A DNA stretch of 34,082 nt from Prosthecobacter sp. (GTDB lineage: Bacteria; Verrucomicrobiota; Verrucomicrobiia; Verrucomicrobiales; Verrucomicrobiaceae). The notes beneath the pieces are model-generated. The model did no database searches, was not told the DNA's origin, and saw nothing but the letters and a program-made list of their open reading frames with translations. The stretch covers positions 1-34,082 of the forward strand of contig JAURHS010000022.1 in NCBI GenBank assembly GCA_030833205.1, written 5' to 3'. The stretch's first letter is position 1. The number at the start of each line of letters is the position of its first letter. This document shows, in pieces, positions 8,234 through 20,300 of the stretch. The translations under genes and the position numbers were made by a program.

Positions 8234-8248
8234 GAATTCAGACAATTC
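8234..8248. promoter_or_regulatory. Inverted repeat GAATT-N5-AATTC in the divergent spacer (possible operator)
   Basis: GAATT at 8234-8238 and AATTC at 8244-8248 form a perfect inverted repeat with a 5-base centre. AATTC also occurs twice in direct orientation, 9 bases apart (8235 and 8244). It sits in the 134-base spacer between the response-regulator gene and the giant gene, in locally AT-rich sequence. TTTACA at 8228-8233 could be a -35 element for the giant gene, but no good -10 follows. The role is inference from position. Confidence 0.28.
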
Positions 8249-8301
8249 AAGCCGCTGCACCTCAACAGATGCTGACAAGCCGATGCGATGCTGCATCCGC
8301 C

Positions 8302-11300
8302 ATGAAAGCCTTTGTCGCACTTGCCGCCTTGTTGCCGCTGGTCCTGCGCGCCCACGATTTGCCAAGCACGGACAAGGAAGCCCTGCGCGCTCATCTGCTG
8401 GAGGAATACCTGCAGCAGCATCCCGGAAAACCGATGACCAGGCTCAAGGCAAGGCCAGCACCCCAGGCCCTGCCCAAGACCCTGCGCCGTCCGGTGAATG
8501 TGGCCGCCGCCTCTGCCTTTGATTTCACTGCCCTGCTGGGCGCCGCCGCGGCGTTGCCGCCCTCAGGCAATGGCCTGCTGATGGCGGCCTCCTTCGCGCC
8601 CTTCAAGCCCAAGGTGCGTTTCAACTGGGACTCCAGCACCTTCTTTCTGGAATCCGACAACATGCCAGAGGGCATGCCCAACCGCATGTTTGGCATCACC
8701 ACCTGGCAGCAGCAGGTGCCCATTGCCGCAGCCTATTTTGCCCACTCCATCAGCAACGAAAATGACGCCGCCTCCCTCGGCTACCAGCAGCCCAATGTCT
8801 GGCGCATCCCGCTGGTGCCCGTGCCCTCGGCCTCGCCGATCACCATTTACAATCCACCGGCCCCGCCCACCAACTTTCTGCGCGGCGCCGTGGCCTTGGC
8901 CTCCAATGGCGTGGCCATCTTCAATCCCTCCAACAACGGCGGCAATGTCTCCTATGAAATCGGAGAACTCGACATCTACGGAGGCCACTGCGGGCTGGCC
9001 GATGACTACCACTATCACATCGTGCCAACGCACCTTTACAGCCGCTTCGGTGGCCCGCTGGGCGATGACAAGCCCGCCGCCTGGGCCTTGGATGGATACC
9101 CCATCTATGGCTTCGTGGAGCCCGATGGCAGTGCCAGGCAGGGCTTGGACAACGAGGGCGGCCATGACCACGGCAATGGCTGGGGTTACCACTACCATGC
9201 GGTGGGCAACACCAGCGTGGACGCCACACATCCCTTTGGCACGCCGCAGTCGCCCTACTTGATGAAGGCCTTCCATGGCACGGTGGTCAACTACGGCAAT
9301 CAGGTCGACGGCCAGCCTGCTGTTGGCAATCTGCGCGGCGATGGCACCGGGGGTTACAATGCCAAGGCAGTGGCCGGCGCCTACATTGTGGCGATGATGA
9401 ACCCGGCACCGCTGACCACCGATGGCAACGGCCATCTCAATCTGGTGTCCGGCGTCAGCTTGACCAACTGCGTCACTACCTACGGCAGCAGCACGGTGAG
9501 CTGCAGCAGCACGGCATCGCTGACCGTTGGCCATGCGGTGGTCGGTTATGGCGTGGCCAACAATGCCAGAATCAAGACCATTCTCAGCGGCAACAGCTTT
9601 GAGCTGAGTCAGCCGGCACTGGCCAGCAGCAGCGGCAGGAGCTTTAGCGTGGTGCCCATGACCACCGCCTCCGCGGACGCCTGGTTGATGCGGGTCAACA
9701 TGGGCGGCGTGGATTACGATGAATGCTGGACGCTCAATCGCAAGGCCCTGCCAAGGTCGTTGACCATGACCTGGCGCGCGCAGGCCCTGATCGGCGGAGC
9801 CCTTGGCGGGCCGGTGCTCACCACCACCCAGACTTACACGCCCACGGCAGGCTCGGCCTCTGGCAACCGCATCACCGCCTACCCGATGGCCGCGTGGTCA
9901 GAGGTCAAACTGCCGGACACCTCGCAGGCCATCAGCAGCACCAACACCTTTGGCGAGGACAGTGATTACGCCACCGCTCCCCAAGCCAATCCACAGTCGT
10001 TCACCGACAACGGCAACGGCACCATCACCGACAATGTCACCGGGCTGATGTGGCAGAAGTTGGATGCCGGTGAGATGACCTGGGAAAACGCAGTGACCAA
10101 CGCCGCCAGCCAGACCACAGGCGGCTACAGCGATTGGCGCCTGCCCAACCCGCATGAACTCATGAGTCTGTTCAACTACGAGGCGGGCAATCCGGCAATG
10201 AACTCCACCTACTTTCCGCTCAATGGCCTTGGCGCGGAGTACTGGTGGAGCCGCGACAGCTTTGGCATCAGCACCAGCAATGTTTGGGCGGTCAACGCAG
10301 GCGGCGGTGTCGGCCCCAAGCCCAAGAGCGAAACGATCAGCGCCGGCGGCAGCCTGCGCTACCACGCGCGCTATGTCCGTCTGGCTCAGGCCAACATGAC
10401 GCACAACTACATCAATCATCTCGATGGCACAGTCACCGACACGGACACCGCGCTGATGTGGACGCAGATGCCGGGCAGCGCAATGACCTGGGAGGCGGCC
10501 TTGAGTTGGGCGGAGAACCTCAGCGCGGGCGGCTACAGTGATTGGCGCCTGCCCAATATCAAGGAGTTGCAGACCCTCACGGATTACGCGCTGGCGAGCT
10601 CAAGCAGCGCCTCAGCCAATCTCAAGCCCGCCCTGAATCGCACGCTCTTTGCCAAGACCATGAGCCCCTGCGGATTGACCTCCGGCAGCGCCGTCATCAC
10701 CACCAACGACACCAGCGACCTGGCGGTGGGCATGACGGTTGTCGACCCCTTCAGCGTGGCCGGGGCCTACATTGACCACGCCACCGCACCCTACATCACG
10801 GCCATCAACCCCAACATCAGCTTCACCTTGAGCACTGCTGCCAAAGCCACCAAGAGCAATCTCATCCTGCGCGCCTTGCCTCGTGCCACCGCATATTGGT
10901 CCTCCACTTCCAACAAGGGCACGCCCACGGAAGCCTGGTTGTTGGAGATGGGCGTCAACACCAGCGTGCCGGCCAATGAGGGGCCCAATCGAGGGGCGCA
11001 GGGCATCATCAGCTATCAGGCCAAGACCGCCTCCTTCCCGGCCTTCGCGGTGCGCAGCGCCACCCTGACCACCAGCCTGAGCGTGACGCTGGCTGGCAAC
11101 ACCCTCACGGACTCATTGGGCACAGTCAGCTTTGGCAATGTCGATGTGGGCAGCACACAGAGCAAGACCTTCACCATCACCAACACCGGCAGCACGACGC
11201 TCAACATCAGTGGACTGAGCCTCGATGGCACGGGCGGCAATTCATTTGCGGTCGTCACCACGCCCGCCGCAACCTTGGCTGCAGGGGCCAGCAGCGACTT

Positions 11301-14300
11301 CAGCCTGAGCTTCACACCACAGAGCTTTGGCAACAAGGTTGCGGCCCTGCACATCGCCAGTGATGATGCCGGCAATCCCAGTTTTGACATCAACCTCGCA
11401 GGCAGCGGATACATTGCGCCGCCAACCATCAGTCAGGTGGGGCTCAATCCCATTTCGCCGACCAGCAGCGACAGCGCCAATATCACCGCGCGCATCAGCC
11501 CCGGAGCCTTTGGCAGCATCAGCAGCGTGAGTCTGCAGTATGATTTTGGACCGCAGGTCACTGCCGATGTGTTCCGCGAGACCTTCGCCATGACCGCCTC
11601 CAACAACTGGGCGGGCAGTGGCGCACTCAACGCCTGGTCGACCTCGGGGGCGGGTGCCACAAGGCAGGCCAACTTTGGCAGCAACCGCAGCGCGCCCATC
11701 ACGCTGAGCAACTGCGGGACTGTTGAAGGCAGCAACACAGTGACCTGCGGCAGCACCGCCAACCTCTGGCCGGGCATGATCCTCATCGGGCCGGGTCTTG
11801 CCGCCAACTGCAGCATTGCCAGCATTGGCAGTGGCACCACGCTGCAGCTCAATGCCCCAGCCACGGCCACCAGCAACAGCGCCACACTGACCGCCAACGG
11901 CCTGAGCCTCACGAATTGCACGACCAGCGCAGGCAGCAACACGGTGAGCTGTGACAGCACGCTGGGCCTGGTCGTCGGCATGTCGCTGAGCGGCACCGGG
12001 CTGGCCAACAACGCCACGGTCAGCAGCATCACCAGCGGCAGCAGTTTTCTGATGAGCGCCAATCCCCTCACGCCCGGCACGGGCCTGACTCTGACCGTCA
12101 GCGGCAACGCCCTGGAATTTCAGGGCGCGTCCGCTAGCCTGAGCACGGCCACCGCCACCTCTCCTGCCATCAATGCCACAGGCAGCGCCGGCTTTGTGGA
12201 GTTCTACGTGCAGACCCGTGATCTCAACAGTCTCTTGCCCAACAACCAATGGACCTTTCAGGTTTCACCGGATGGCGGCACGACCTGGAACACCCGCCTG
12301 ACTGAGGATTGGAGCGGCAGCAGCCTCAGCCTGAACAATGTGGTGACCAATGCCGCGGGCAACGCAGGTGGCAGCAGCACCGTGACCTGCGCCAGCACCG
12401 TCGGCTTGAGTGTGGGCCGAAGTGTCTCCTCCCTGCCTGTGTATGTCACCGGCAACACGACGGCTGGCAGCGCGATCGTCACCTCCACCACCACTGGCAA
12501 TCTCAAGGTGGGCATGTTTGTCACCAGCACGGGAACGACTCTTCCCGCTGCCGTCCGCATTCTCAGCATTGATTCTGCCTCGCAGTTTACCATGACCGCC
12601 AACGCCGGGGCCAACGGCACGGCCATCAACATCGCCGCCACTGTCTTCGCGGGCAATGCCACCGTCGCCAGCATCACCAATTCAACCAGCTTCACCCTCA
12701 GCGCGGCGGCCTACGCCGACACCAGCGCAGCGCCGATCAGCGCCTTTGCCAGCAGCCTCAATCACGGCTTCACCACCAAGGCCGATGGCGGCTCCCAGCC
12801 CTACCGCTACGCGCTCGATGCCAGCGAGCGCAGCGCCAACCTGAAGCTCCGCTTTCAATATGCGGGTGGCACGGTGACGCAGCCCACGCGGGCGCCACGA
12901 GTCAGCATTGACGACATTGTGGTCAACAGCACGCAGGGGCTTGCGCCCGTCACTCTGGCGATGTTCGACGACGGCCAACACGGCGATGGCGCCGCCAATG
13001 ACGGAGTGTGGGGCGCCAGCATTCCGCCCCAGGCCGATGGGGCCACGCTGTATTACCGCATCATTGCCAATGACGCCTTGGCGGGCGCCAGCACCAGCAG
13101 CAACGCCAGCTTTACAGTGGCACCTGCCCCAACCATCAGCACAACCTCGCCGCTGCCTGCCGGCAGCACGCTCACTGCCTACTCTCAAACCCTGAGCGCC
13201 AGCGGCGGCAGTGGCAGCGGCTATGTCTGGTCTCTGGTCAGTGGCGCCCTGCCTGCGGGACTGAGCCTGAGCAGCAGCGGCCTGCTCAACGGCACGGCGA
13301 CGGCTGCGGGCAATTTCAATTTCAGCGTTGAAGTCACCGACTCGGCGGGGCGCAGCGCCATCAAGCCAATGACCCTGAGCATCAGCGCTCAGACGGCCCC
13401 CAACATTGTCGTCATCATCACCGACGACCAAGGCTGGGGCGATGTGGGCTATCACAGCCCGCCAGGCCAGGTGCCGATCCAAACGCCGACGATGGACAGC
13501 TTTGGCACCAGCCGCGCCGGTTCCATCCGTCTCGAACGCTTTTATGCGACAACGGTTTGTTCCGTCACGCGCTCCACCTTCCTGACCGGACGCAACGCCA
13601 TCCGCCACGCCACCAACAACGAGCGCGGCACCGACCTGAGCGAGCACCTGCTGCCGCAGACCCTCAAAAGCGCGGGCTACCAGACCTACCTCTGCGGCAA
13701 GTGGCACATGGGCGGCAGCGACAAGAACACGAGCTACCTGTCGGTCAACGGCGTCAACACCCGCATCATCAAGGAAGGCCTGCAGTACGCACCCTACAAC
13801 CGGGGCTTTGATTCGCACTACGGTCAATACAGCGGTGCGATCGATTACTTCACCCACATGAGCGCCGAGGCCGAGGTGCCTGACAAACCGGACTGGTGGC
13901 TTAACGGCGTGCAACAGGACGGTCCCAGCGAACACACCGACTCACAGAACACCGGCGGCTGGTCGCCCAACCTTCTTGCCGACAAAGCGATCTCACACAT
14001 TCAAAACCGAGATCCCTCCAAGCCAATGTACCTGCATCTGGCTTTCAACAGCATTCATGGGCCGGTCTCCGCGCCGCCTGCCCTCATCACCAAGTACCAA
14101 AACCTTGGCGTCACCAACACCAACCGGCGCCTCATCAGTGCCGCCGTGGATGGAATGGATCAGGCCATGGGCCGAGTGCTTGCTGCACTGGACGCCGCAG
14201 GCATCACCAACAACACCCTCGTGATCTGGTTTGGCGACAACGGCGGCGATGAAATCAAGGGCTCACTCAACGATCCACTGCGTGGCGACAAGGGCGACAG

Positions 14301-17300
14301 TTACGACGGCGGCCTGCGTGAAGTGGCCGGCATTTCCTGGCCCGGCGTGTTGCCCGAGGGCGGCGTCATCAGCCATCAGTATGTTTGGGTGGGCGACCTG
14401 TTCCCCACGATCTGTGCGGCCACCGGCGTGACGCCGCAAAACAGCAAGCCTCTGGATGGCGTCAATCTTTGGCCCAATCTGCTGACAGCCACCAGCAGCA
14501 ACAGCACCACGGAGCGCCCCGGCAACGCGCCGCTGATCACCGATACGGCGGCGCCCATCGCGATCAAAAAATTCATCGACCCGGTTGGCGGCGGCAGCAA
14601 GGACTTCAAGCTGCGACGCTCCCGCGTGGGCAACAGCACAGTGACCGAACTTTTCAATCTCAGCACGGACGAATACGAAACCACCGACCTCTCCGGCATT
14701 GCCGCCTATGCCTCAATCGTGACGGAACTGACCAACAGCATCACCGCCATCAGCCCCGACAACAACAAGCCCTACATCGGACCAGCACTGATCACGGCCT
14801 CCGTTCCCGCTGGTGGCGGCATCGAACTCTATGCCCCCTTCACCAGCTACAAGGCCCCCACGGTGCAGTGGCGCAAAAACGGAGTCAACATCCCAGGGGC
14901 TACCAGCTTCACCCAAGTCACTGACACTCTGGGCACCTTGGTCAGCGGAAGTTACACCACCAAGCTGATGATCAGCAACGCCTCGGCTGCCGATGCCGCC
15001 ACCTATGATGTGATGGTCAGCAATGTTGGCGGCAGCAGCAGCAGCGCCTCTGGAGTGCTCAGCGTCACCAGTGCCGCGCCGCAATTGAATCTGCCAGTCT
15101 TCAGCAAGGGCAGCACGGCGACCTTGACCTGGGCTGCAGTGCCAGGTGCCGTGAATTACAGCATCGAACGCAGCAGCACCAGTGACTTCAGCGTGGTGAC
15201 CGAGACTCTGACCAGCAGCGTCACCTCGGTGACCTTTACCAATCTGGCTGCAGGCAGCAGCCATTACTACCGGGCCCGCGCAGGCGACGGCAGCAGCTTT
15301 GGCGCCGCAGGAGCCGTGGTCAGCTCGACGCAGGATGCCGCCTCACCCATCCTGCTGATCACTTCTCCCGCCAATGCCATCACCGTCACCTCAGGCAGCA
15401 TCACGCTGCGCGGCAGCGCCGTGGATGCACTCTCCGGCATCAGCTCCGTCACGGTCAACGGCGTTGCCGCCGCCAGCGCCAATGGATTTGCGGATTGGAG
15501 CCTCACCCTGCCTCTTGTCCCCGGACTCAACACCCTGACGGCAACCGCCACGGACGGCGCCAGCCCTGATGGCAACAGCAGCCAAACCAGCATCAGCCTG
15601 ACCTACCGCGCCGACGGCCCCAACATCAGTGCCGTGTCAGTCACGCCCACCGTACCCAACTTTCTCGACCCCACGCGCATTCTGGCACAGGTCGCTCCAG
15701 CGCCGGGGGGAAGCGTCGCCTCCGTACGCGTCGATTATGACAGTGGCACGCCCCTGAGCCTGCCCGTGCTGCGGGAGACCTTTACCAACACAAGCTCCAA
15801 CAACTGGAACGGAAGCGCCGCGCTCAATGCTTGGACCACGGTGGGCGCAGGCAATGTGCGCCAGGCGGTGGCTCAATCCAACCGCACGGCAGCGATCGCC
15901 ATCAGCAATGCAAGCACCACGGCAGGCAGCAGCACCGTGACCTGTGCCAGCACCGCGGGCCTTTGGCCGGGCATGTTGATCACCGGGCCCAACATTCCCG
16001 GCAGCATCAATGGCAGCAACACGGGCAACACCACGGTCGCCAGCGTGAGCAATGCCACCAGCTTTGTGCTCTCGCAGTCGGCCACCGCCAGCGGCAGTGG
16101 CCTCAACCTGACTGCCTGCGGAGTGACCCTCAGCAATGCCACAACCAGCGCGGCAAGCGTTGTTGTGACCTGCGACAGCACGGCGGGCCTTATCAGTGGC
16201 ATGGCGCTCAGCGGGACTGGCCTTGCCGGCAATGCCACCGTGGCCAGCGTCAGCAGCGCCACCAGCTTCAGCATGAATGTGGCGCCCACCACGCCAGGAA
16301 GCGGCCTGACCCTTGCTGCCAGCGGCGCTGCCGCCGAATTCAATGGAGGCACGGCCAACCTCTCCGAGAGTATGTTGACCACCACCAACGCCATCAACAC
16401 CACTGGAGCCGCCGGTTTCGTCGAGTTTTATGTGCAGACCCGCGATCTGTTTGCCAACAACAATTGCGGCTGGGCTTTTCAGGTGTCCTCAGACAATGGC
16501 GCGACCTGGAACACCCGCCTCAGTGAGGATTGGACCAGTAAGACCGTCAACCTCAGCGCCGTGATCACCAATGCGGGTGCCGCCAGTGCCGGCAGCACCA
16601 GCGTCACCTGTGCAGACACCAGCGCGTTGAGCGCGGGGCGCAGCCTGCTGATGGCGCCCATCAATGTGACTCTTGGCCTGACCCTGGGCAGCAGCACCGC
16701 CACCTGCAGCAACACCACCGGTCTGCTTCCGGGCATGTTCATCAGCGCCACAGGCATCCCCAACAACACCCGCATCGGCAGCATCACGCCCAATGTGAGT
16801 CTTACCCTGGTGACCGGCAACCCTGGCACGGCGGTCAGCGCCACGGCCAGCAATGCCAGTGCCGCGGCCGCTGCCTCCTGTTTCGCCTCTGGCACAACCA
16901 TCAGCAGCATCACCAATGCCACCACCTTTGTGATCAGCACGGCCGCCTACGCCAATACCGCGTCGGCCTCATTTGCGGCCTACGCCACCACGATCAATCA
17001 TGGCTTTACGCTCTTCCATTACGATCTTGTCGGCGCGGAATTGGGCCCACAGACCAAGATACGGTTTCAGGCCACCGGCTATTCCGCAGTGGCGCCGACA
17101 CGAAGCCCGCGCATCAGCATTGACGATCTGGTGGTGGCGACCACAGCACCACCGCCAACGCTGAGCATCACCCTTTTCGATGATGGCCTGCATGGCGATG
17201 GAGCGGCCAATGATGGGCTTTGGGGCGGCAGTATCCCCGCCCTGCCTGGAGGCACCAGCGTCAGCTTCAAGGTCATTGCCACCGGTGGTGACGGCAGCAG

Positions 17301-20300
17301 CTCAACCAACCCGGCCAGCGGTGTCTATGGTTATGTGGTCAATGCCACGCTGACGGATGCCACGGTGAGCAGGGCGGAGTTTCTGGGCATTCCAACCAGC
17401 AGCGGCATCACCCTGAACCTTGTCTTTGCCAGCGATCAGGAGGTCTATGTTGAGTACGGCACGGTCGCCGGCAGGTTTGATCAAAGCACCCCTCCAGCGA
17501 TCTTTCCAGCAGCAGCCGGGCCGGTTGAAATCAGCCTCAGTGGTCTGAATGCAGACTGCGATTATTTTTACCGCCTGCGCCACCGCGCCGCGGGCACACA
17601 GGCCGCCTTTGCTGCCAGACCTGAGCGCCGCTTCCACACGGCGCGCCCGGCCAATCGGCCCTTCACCTTCACGATCACCGCCGATCCGCATCTCGATGAG
17701 GCCACGGATGTTGACTTGTTCAAGACCACGATGGCCAACATCCGTGCCGATCAGCCCGACCTGCACATTGACTTGGGCGACATCTTCATGACAGATAAGT
17801 TGGCCACCACGCGCGCCGACCTTGGTGGTGGTCTGATCAACGCAGAGCGCGTCATGCTGCGAGCGTCCATGTTGCGCAGTCTCTTCGAGGAGACCTGCCA
17901 CAGCGTGCCGTTTTTCTACACCTCGGGCAATCATGAGGCGGAGTATGGCTATCTCTTTGCCGCCGCCGCGGACAAACAAAACAACATTCCTGCATGGAAT
18001 CTCAGGGCGCGCAAGGCGCTCTACCCGACCCCGGTGCCCAGTGCCTTCTATGGCGGCAACAGCACGCCACTGGACTACAACGGCGGCAGCTTGGGCCTGC
18101 TTGAAAACTACTACGCCTGGCAATGGGGCGATGCGTTGTTCATCGTTCTGGATCCCTTCTGGAACACGATGGCCAACCCAACCAGCGCTGCCGGCGGCAA
18201 CTGGAATTGGAGTCTGGGCAAGGCTCAGTACGACTGGCTGGCACAGACCCTGCGCAACAGCAGCGCCAAGTTCCGCTTTGTCTTCACCCATCATCTTGTG
18301 GGCGGCACCGACTCAGCGCGCGGCGGCACCGAGGTGGCCCGCCGCTATGAGTGGGGCGGACGCAACGCCGATGACAGCGCCGGCTTTGCGCTGAATCGCC
18401 CGGGCTGGGAGAAGCCCATCCATGATCTGCTCAAGGAACATGGGGTTCAGGCTGTCTTCCATGGCCACGATCACCTCTATGGCTATCAAACCCTCGATGG
18501 CATTGTCTATTTGGAGTGCCCACAGCCCGGCACGCCAAATTTCACCAGTCTCGGCAGCGCTGCTGATGGACAGTATAGCGATGGCGTTCTGCTCCCCAAC
18601 AGCGGCCACATCCGAGTTGAGGTCGGGGTAGAGCAGGCGGTTTGCTCCTATGTTCGAGCCTACCGCAGCTCGGATGAAAATTTCACACGCCACAATCGCG
18701 ACATCGGCCACAGCTTCACGATGGCTGCCCTGCCCATGGCCATACTGGAGCTGCGCGATGATTCCGGCGTCATCCTTGGAACAGGCGATACGCTTGACTT
18801 TGGCAATGTGACTACGGGCCGTCCGGCAACGATGAACCTGAAAGTGCACAACACAGGCAATCTCGAATTGAGCCTCTCGGCCATCCAGTGCAGCGGGCCG
18901 TGGCTCTGCGGACTCAACAGCGGCACCTTGCCTGCAGGCGGCAGCCTTGATCTGTCCCTAACCCTTACTGCACTTGCTTCGGGAGCCTTGCAGGGAACTC
19001 TGGCGCTAGTAAGCAATGACTTTCTCAACCCCGCTTTTAGCGTCAACCTTGCTGCACATGCAGGTGCCGCCCAGAGTCTGAGCTTTGCTCCGATTGGCAT
19101 GCAAGATGCAGGGGCGTTGCTGACTCCAAGCGCCACGGCAAGCAGCGGCCTGCCCGTATCCTTCACCGTCACGCAGGGCGCCGATTTGGTGCAGTGGGAG
19201 GGTGGCGCCCTGCGGTTGAACAAAAGCGGCAGCGTGACCCTGCGTGCGGTTCAAGCTGGCAACGCCGAGTACGGCGCTGTCAGTGCCTCACAAAGCTTTC
19301 TGGTGCGCCGGCTCTCCTCGGAGTTGCGTCTCGATCCTCCACCGCCAGCCTCCGCGTGGTGGCAGAGCAGCGTGATGCTTGAAACCCGCTCGGCACAACA
19401 CGGTGGGACCGTCAGCCTTCAAGTGACCAGCGGGCCCGGCCTGCTGCAGGGCAATAGGCTGTCCTTCACTGGGAAGGGCAATGTCATGCTGCGCGCCTTT
19501 TTACCCGCCACAGATGTCTACGATGCGGGGTTGGTTGAATTCAGCATTGTGGCACGCGACGCGGTGGCACTGAATGCCATCAACGGTGGCTTCAGTGGAC
19601 GGGTCAACGATCAGCTCAAAGGTCGCGTCAGCTTCAGCAATCTCGCCGGTCTTGAAGAGCCCGTCACCGTGGAGTTTCTCGGCCTGCCCAGCCATGGCAG
19701 GGTTTCGTGGGTGGGATCTGCAGGAGATTTTCTCTATCAGCCCGACCCGGGCTTTGAAGGGGAAGACCGCTTCACCTTTTGTGCGCGGCAGCTTGGAGAG
19801 GCAAGCAATGTGGCGGAGGTGTTGCTTTTGATTCGATCCCGTTTGGCTGATTGGACCTGGCAGGGCGGCCAAGCTGGCGCCAACGCCAAGGCTGTGCTCA
19901 GCCCTGTCAACGGCGATGACAGAAGCCCATGCCCCGGGGCGCGAGCAGCCTCAGTGCACTGGAGCGACAATGATGGTCGACGGATGCTTTTTGGGGGCTG
20001 GGGTTATGGCGGCAACAGTGGTCCCGGGTTACTGGCTGATCTCTGGTGTCAGGACCCAATCACAGCGCGTTGGCTGCTGCTCAAGGAGCCGACGGAGATC
20101 AACGCCTCACGCGTGGTCGGCGAGGTTGGAGTCGAGCGATCTGGCCAGTCTCCTGGCGGCCGCAGCGAGGCCTGCTGGTGGATTGGATCTGATGGCGCAC
20201 TGTGGTTGTTCGGCGGACAGGGTTTGGACAGTCACGGCAAGCCTGCGCTCATGGCAGACCTCTGGCGCCTGAACCTGACGACTCTTTTGTGGACCTGCAT

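Noticed and set aside
8170..8301. In-frame extension of the giant protein to the ATG at 8170
   Set aside because: The extra 44 residues hide the signal peptide that begins at 8302 and would occupy the whole divergent promoter region.
12684..13935. Reverse-strand open frame of 417 codons within the giant gene
   Set aside because: It is one of many antisense frames across the giant gene with skewed Ala/Gly/Val/Arg content and no recognised motif.
9442..16975. Regular internal repeats considered as CRISPR or a satellite array
   Set aside because: They are in frame, diverged at the DNA level, of unequal spacing, and encode a consistent protein motif.
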